From Lindgomyces ingoldianus (Eukaryota; Ascomycota; Dothideomycetes; Pleosporales; Lindgomycetaceae), in assembly GCF_010093535.1 (NCBI RefSeq), contig NW_022985191.1, positions 248,001 to 312,000 of the forward strand: a stretch of 64,000 bases of DNA. Direction: 5' to 3'. Positions within the stretch are counted from its first letter, which is position 1. Each line of letters opens with the position of its first letter. Shown here one piece after another: positions 60,501 to 64,000 of the stretch. The notes beneath the pieces are model-generated. The model ran no database searches. It was not told the DNA's origin and saw nothing but the letters and a program-made list of their open reading frames with translations. The translations under genes and the position numbers were made by a program.

Positions 60501-61800
60501 CACCTATTAGCTATAGATCTTTATAAGATCTCTAATTATTATCCTGTTTAAGGCCTTTAAAGCAGTTAGCTCTGCTTATGTGTCCTACTAGATTCCTTTC
60601 TGTTGCAGTAAGCAGAACAAGACTAGGTTACACAGCAGGTCTAGGCACAGTACAGCGTTATAAAGTATAAGACTATATGCTTAACTGTGTGTTCTATGCT
60701 TGCTTTTTAGGCTTAGTGTAATTAATCTGTAGCTTTAAATCTATATGTAAGAGTTTTTAGACTAGATAAAGTCTTTTAGTGTTAGTAAATAATAGTTATA
60801 AATTTAATTAAAATTATTTATAATATAGCATGTTAAGCCTAAGTTAAAGATAAATAATTCTTTTAGCAGATATTTGTTCTAGTTTAAATTAACTATAGCT
60901 AGCAATGCAGCTACCTTAACTCTTAATACTTTCTAGCTTTTAAGTTAGTCTTCTTGTATCTCTAGCGTAGGTGTATGTAAACTCTTTAAAATTAGTATTT
61001 TTAAATTATGTCTACGCTGCTCTCTTAGCAGGCCTTAAAATTCTAAGTTATGCTTACACTTTAATGCTATAAGCTCTTTAACTTTTTTATTTAGCATCTA
61101 CTAGTCTAGTGCTCTGTCTAGATAGACATAGAAGCAGTCCTTTAGTGCATAGATGTGTCTGCATATAGAACATTTAGTGCCTCCTGTTTTAGTAGGTTTC
61201 TAGCTTAAGAATAACTTCCTATTATCTTTTTAATAACATTAATGTTAAGGTCTACTCTATTTTCTTAATGTTATAACTTCTGCACTATAGGTGTTCTTAT
61301 TTGTGCCCTAGGTAGTCTTTTTACTTTTAGTAAGGTATAACAAGTTATCTATTGTAAAGGTAGCTTTATGCTTTCCTATATATATTAAATAATTTAACAT
61401 TATATGTTTTTAAAAGCGCTTTATTATTTTTTTCTAATTTATGTCTAATGTAAACTGTCTGCTTTCTTAAAAGGTTGTAGACTAATAAGGGGCAACTTTA
61501 TTTATAGTAGTTAGAAAGTCCTTTGCTACAGCATTAAACTGCGTTGTTTCTAGAACATTTTGTGTCTCTGCTTCTGTAGCAGCGTAATCATACTCTGCTA
61601 GCTATAGGTTCTATATGCTCGCGTTTCTTAGCAGCTTTAGAGATGCATTATATTAGTTGTACACACATTTTTGTTTAAATTAGTTGTTAACGCCTACTGT
61701 AGCTTTAAGGTTTGTAATCTACTGTCTAAGTAGTTAATCTAGGGAACAGCATATATGCTGCAGATGTAGGCTAACTGTTAACTAGATAAAGACAATAATT
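57520..61800 (-). pseudogene. Copia D pol pseudogene (integrase, RT, RNase H)
   Basis: Minus-strand polyprotein remains. The RT active site near 58490-58435 reads FFYVDNFIIAYRKGFK, with YVDN for YVDD. The C-terminal part at about 57622-57554 reads KVVYVPSSKMLADRLTKALL, the conserved end of copia RNase H, hardly mutated. Integrase should lie to the right of RT (about 59500-61000), but its motifs were not read individually. Stops are TAA/TAG. Confidence 0.85.
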
Positions 61801-61814
61801 TGTTAGAAGCTTAA

Positions 61815-62006
61815 TTACTTTTTTTTATAATTATGTCTATTACTCTTATACTTGTTAGCCTTAATCTTATAGTATTTAATGGCTTCTTTAAAGGCTCTAA
61901 CACTGCTTGTTAATAGCTTGTTTAGGTGCGTAGGCGTTTTAACATTAGAGGCTGGTGAAAACTCAGCTATTAGCGGCATCTCTAGAGCTCTTGGTTTGGA
62001 GATCAT
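61815..62006 (-). pseudogene. Copia D gag, intact N-terminal 63 codons then stop
   Basis: Open frame on the minus strand from ATG at 62006, starting MISKPRALEMPLIAEF and ending in a Lys-rich NYKKK before TAA. It begins 170 bp inside the 5' LTR (right LTR starts at 62177), the usual place for copia gag. The first ~25 codons lie in GC-rich, unmutated DNA; AT bias increases toward the stop, so the TAA is probably a RIP product and the original protein continued. No domain is recognised in so short a piece. Among the window's short open frames this is the one I accept as part of a real coding region. Confidence 0.65.
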
Positions 62007-62176
62007 TTAGATGGTCAACTTAGGATCCACTTGCGGCCAGATGCTGTGCGCTACACATCTTAATTGCAGCTGCATCATCCAGGCTCTGTAGTCGGTGTGG
62101 TCTCGAAGGACGACTGTCGCGTCTCGAGGAGGCTGGGTGGCTATTTTGTATCAATGGAGGCACTGAGACTCTTAAT

Positions 62177-62527
62177 TGTCAGATTAAAGCACTGTTTCTA
62201 GGCTTCCTAAGATAAATAATAGGTTTAGATATAATGTATAGGATGATTAATTAATTGTATTAATTGTCTTAATTTATTAATCCTTTTTCTGCTCTACTTG
62301 TGTTGCTTGGCTTTTTGTTTTGCCAATCTAAGTCCCTCGCGCACTTGCCCTATGCGCGACTAGCTTGCAAAATGCTGCAATTTTCTGCAATTTGCTGCAA
62401 ACTGCTGCAACATGCTGCAATTTGCTGCAATTTGCTGCAATTTACTGTTCGAGCTTATTGCTCGTACTATGTAGCAGCTTTCGACAAGCGTTCCTCCTGT
62501 CTTGACAGTAGGTGCGCAAATCTGACA
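62177..62527 (-). repeat. D right LTR (5' LTR of the element)
   Basis: 351-bp partner of 57041-57391. The first ~120 bp carries G-to-A changes; the rest is nearly unmutated (CTGTTCGAGC, TTTCGACAAGC). 10-bp CTGCAATTTG-type units lie at about 62372-62450. An open frame crossing it (62300-62545) is not a gene. Confidence 0.95.
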
Positions 62528-62532
62528 ATATT

Positions 62533-64000
62533 AATAATATTCTAATCTATAGCAATAGCCTTTTAGAGCATAAATAGCATATACGCCTAGTACTAAAGGC
62601 TATAGAAGAAGCAGGTCTGCAACTTAACATAGATAAATATAAGTTCTACTAATTAAAGGTTATGTATTTAGAATATATAATTTTTATAAATAGCATTTAA
62701 ATAGACCCTGTTAAAGTTTAGACTATGCTAGATTAGTAATACTTAAAGAATATAAAGGATGTTTAAGCTTTTATAAAATTTACTAACTTTTACTAATAAT
62801 TTATTAATAACTTTTTATAGCTAGTAAGCCTTATAATTACACTTACTAAAAAAAAGATTTAATTTAACTTTAACTTAAATTACTAATAGTTCTTTAACTA
62901 GCTAAAAAAAGCCTTTACTAAAGCCTTAATACTCTACTACTTTAACTTTAAACTACTAATACTTATAAAAGCTAATGCTTTAGACTATGTAGTAGTAAAA
63001 GTTTTCTTCTAGACTAAGCTAGATAGGACTATTAGGCCTATTACATACTTTTTAAAAAGAATAAGCCCTGTAGAAGGTAATTATAAGATTTATAATAAAA
63101 AATTACTTACTATAGTACACTACTTTAAATAATAGCAACCTAAACTAGAAATTGCAGCGCATTTAATATAGGTTCTATTTAACTATAAGAACTTATAGTA
63201 CTTTATAACTATAAAATAACTTAGCTACTAATAAGCCTGTTAGTTTAAATACTTATTTTATTTTAATTTTAAGATTACTTATTATCTTAGTTAAAACAAA
63301 GGGAAACTAGATGCTTTTATAAAGTAATTCTAAAACATTCTTGCTTAAAAAGAAGTGTAAAAGGCTTAACACTAAACTCTACTTTAACTTAAGCTATTTT
63401 TAGACCTTAACTTAAATAAAACAGATTAAATAATTAATTAGATTATTACTAATAAGTATTTAAATAATAAATTTATCTAAAAAACCTTAGACCTGCTTTA
63501 AAATAGCACTAGTTAGTTAAAAAAAGTAACACTAGCTAACTATAAAAACTAAAATAGTAAGCTGTATTACTATATCTAACTTATAATTTTTAATTTTAAT
63601 AAACTAAAAATTAAACTACTCTAAATTATATACAACTTGCCTATTAAAGGACACTTAGGCAGAGGAAAGACTCTTAACCTACTATAGAGAGAGTACTACT
63701 AGCCCTGCATGTTCTATACTGTACGCTAATATGTATTATGTTACTATACTTACTATAAAGTAAAGGCCTTTTAAAAAAAGTATAATAGCCTACTTAAACT
63801 GCTCTTAATCTTTAAATAAGCTTAGAAAGATATATTAATTAATTTTATTATAAACCTACCTTTATCTAAAGGGTATATAAATATTATAGTAGTTGTTAAT
63901 TACTTAACTAAGTATTAATACTTAATACTATGTTTTTCTATAACTGCTCTTAATATAGCCTAGTTATTCTACTAATATATATAAGTTTACTATAGCCTGC
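62533..64000 (+). pseudogene. A3 pol pseudogene, part 2 (end of RT, RNase H, integrase)
   Basis: Continues RT from the second half of the active site, then RNase H (about 63060-63330), the integrase zinc region (about 63630-63760) and the start of the integrase core (DFIINLPLSKGYI-type segment near 63840). The window ends within the core. Confidence 0.88.

Larger units (their letters stand above)
57041..62527 (-). mobile_element. Ty1/copia retrotransposon D, minus strand, nested in A3
   Basis: 5487 bp with 351-bp LTRs (TGTCAGATT...AAATCTGACA) and target duplication ATATT (57036-57040, 62528-62532). Its length and content fit a full copia element. The order on the minus strand is gag, integrase, RT, RNase H, as expected of copia. 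Less mutated at both ends than in the middle. Confidence 0.96.
50016..64000 (+). mobile_element. Ty3/gypsy chromovirus A3, partial, host of copia C and D
   Basis: Fourth copy of family A. Own sequence lies at 50016-50517, 54651-57040 and 62533-64000; the window ends within the integrase core, so the 3' part and 3' LTR are outside. The left flank AGCAC is the candidate target duplication. The most heavily mutated A copy in the window. Confidence 0.93.

Noticed and set aside
62300..62545. Cys/Leu-rich open frame in the right LTR of D
   Set aside because: Lies within the LTR and reads its 10-bp repeats; it runs into A3 at its end.
1..64000. Host genes, tRNA or rRNA genes in the AT-rich stretches
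   Set aside because: No conserved host protein, cloverleaf or rRNA segment was seen. Weakly conserved tRNA genes cannot be fully excluded by eye.

Overview
This window looks like a long AT-rich, transposon-only block of a filamentous ascomycete (Pezizomycotina) genome. The evidence is the element types (Ty3/gypsy chromovirus, Ty1/copia, Fot1/pogo-like DNA transposons) and the pervasive C-to-T and G-to-A transitions between repeat copies, which fill every reading frame with TAA/TAG stops: the footprint of repeat-induced point mutation (RIP). No host gene, tRNA, rRNA or CRISPR array was recognised. Element names used here (A0-A3, B0-B2, C, D, E1-E6, P1-P2, S0-S1) are local labels. Species and database family names cannot be assigned from the sequence alone.

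Layout. (1) 1-7994: 3' half of a Fot1-like transposase (P1) split by a gypsy element on the minus strand (B0, 775-7961, TSD CCTGT). (2) 7995-12094: AT-rich filler with three TA-flanked foldback elements (E1-E3). (3) 12100-37950: gypsy chromovirus A0 (plus strand, TSD CTATA), interrupted by A1 (TSD AAGGG), which is itself interrupted by A2 (TSD GTATC); A0 is also interrupted by gypsy B1 (minus strand, TSD TATAA), which carries foldback E4. (4) 37956-49589: an LTR-like island (S0), a 10-bp tandem array, and a second Fot1-like remnant (P2) split by gypsy B2 (TSD GGCAG). B2 carries foldbacks E5 and E6 and an un-mutated solo LTR, S1 (TSD ATATG). P2 ends in a 30-bp minisatellite. (5) 50016-64000: a fourth chromovirus copy, A3 (TSD AGCAC, 3' end outside the window), interrupted by a short copia derivative C (TSD CTTTA) and a full-size copia element D (TSD ATATT).

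Each nesting step is supported by target-site duplications and by rejoining of the interrupted sequence. LTR pairs are equal in length (A 318 bp, B0 290, B1 602, B2 608, C 280, D 351) and differ almost only by transitions, so the insertions look young relative to RIP.

Most interesting points. (a) Gypsy families B0, B1 and B2 each carry, between integrase and the 3' LTR and on the strand opposite to gag-pol, a degraded open frame with a CX2CX6C motif; in B1 and B2 it continues into the same Asn-Thr-Phe segment and a Leu/Lys/Glu-rich stretch. (b) The E elements are inverted duplications of the 5' end of a Fot1-like transposon: two 457-bp arms, each with the terminal repeat and the start of the transposase gene. 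(c) RIP spares the outermost part of every element, so the outer halves of the two LTRs keep the pre-mutation sequence. No intact transposition gene is present; the locus is a graveyard.
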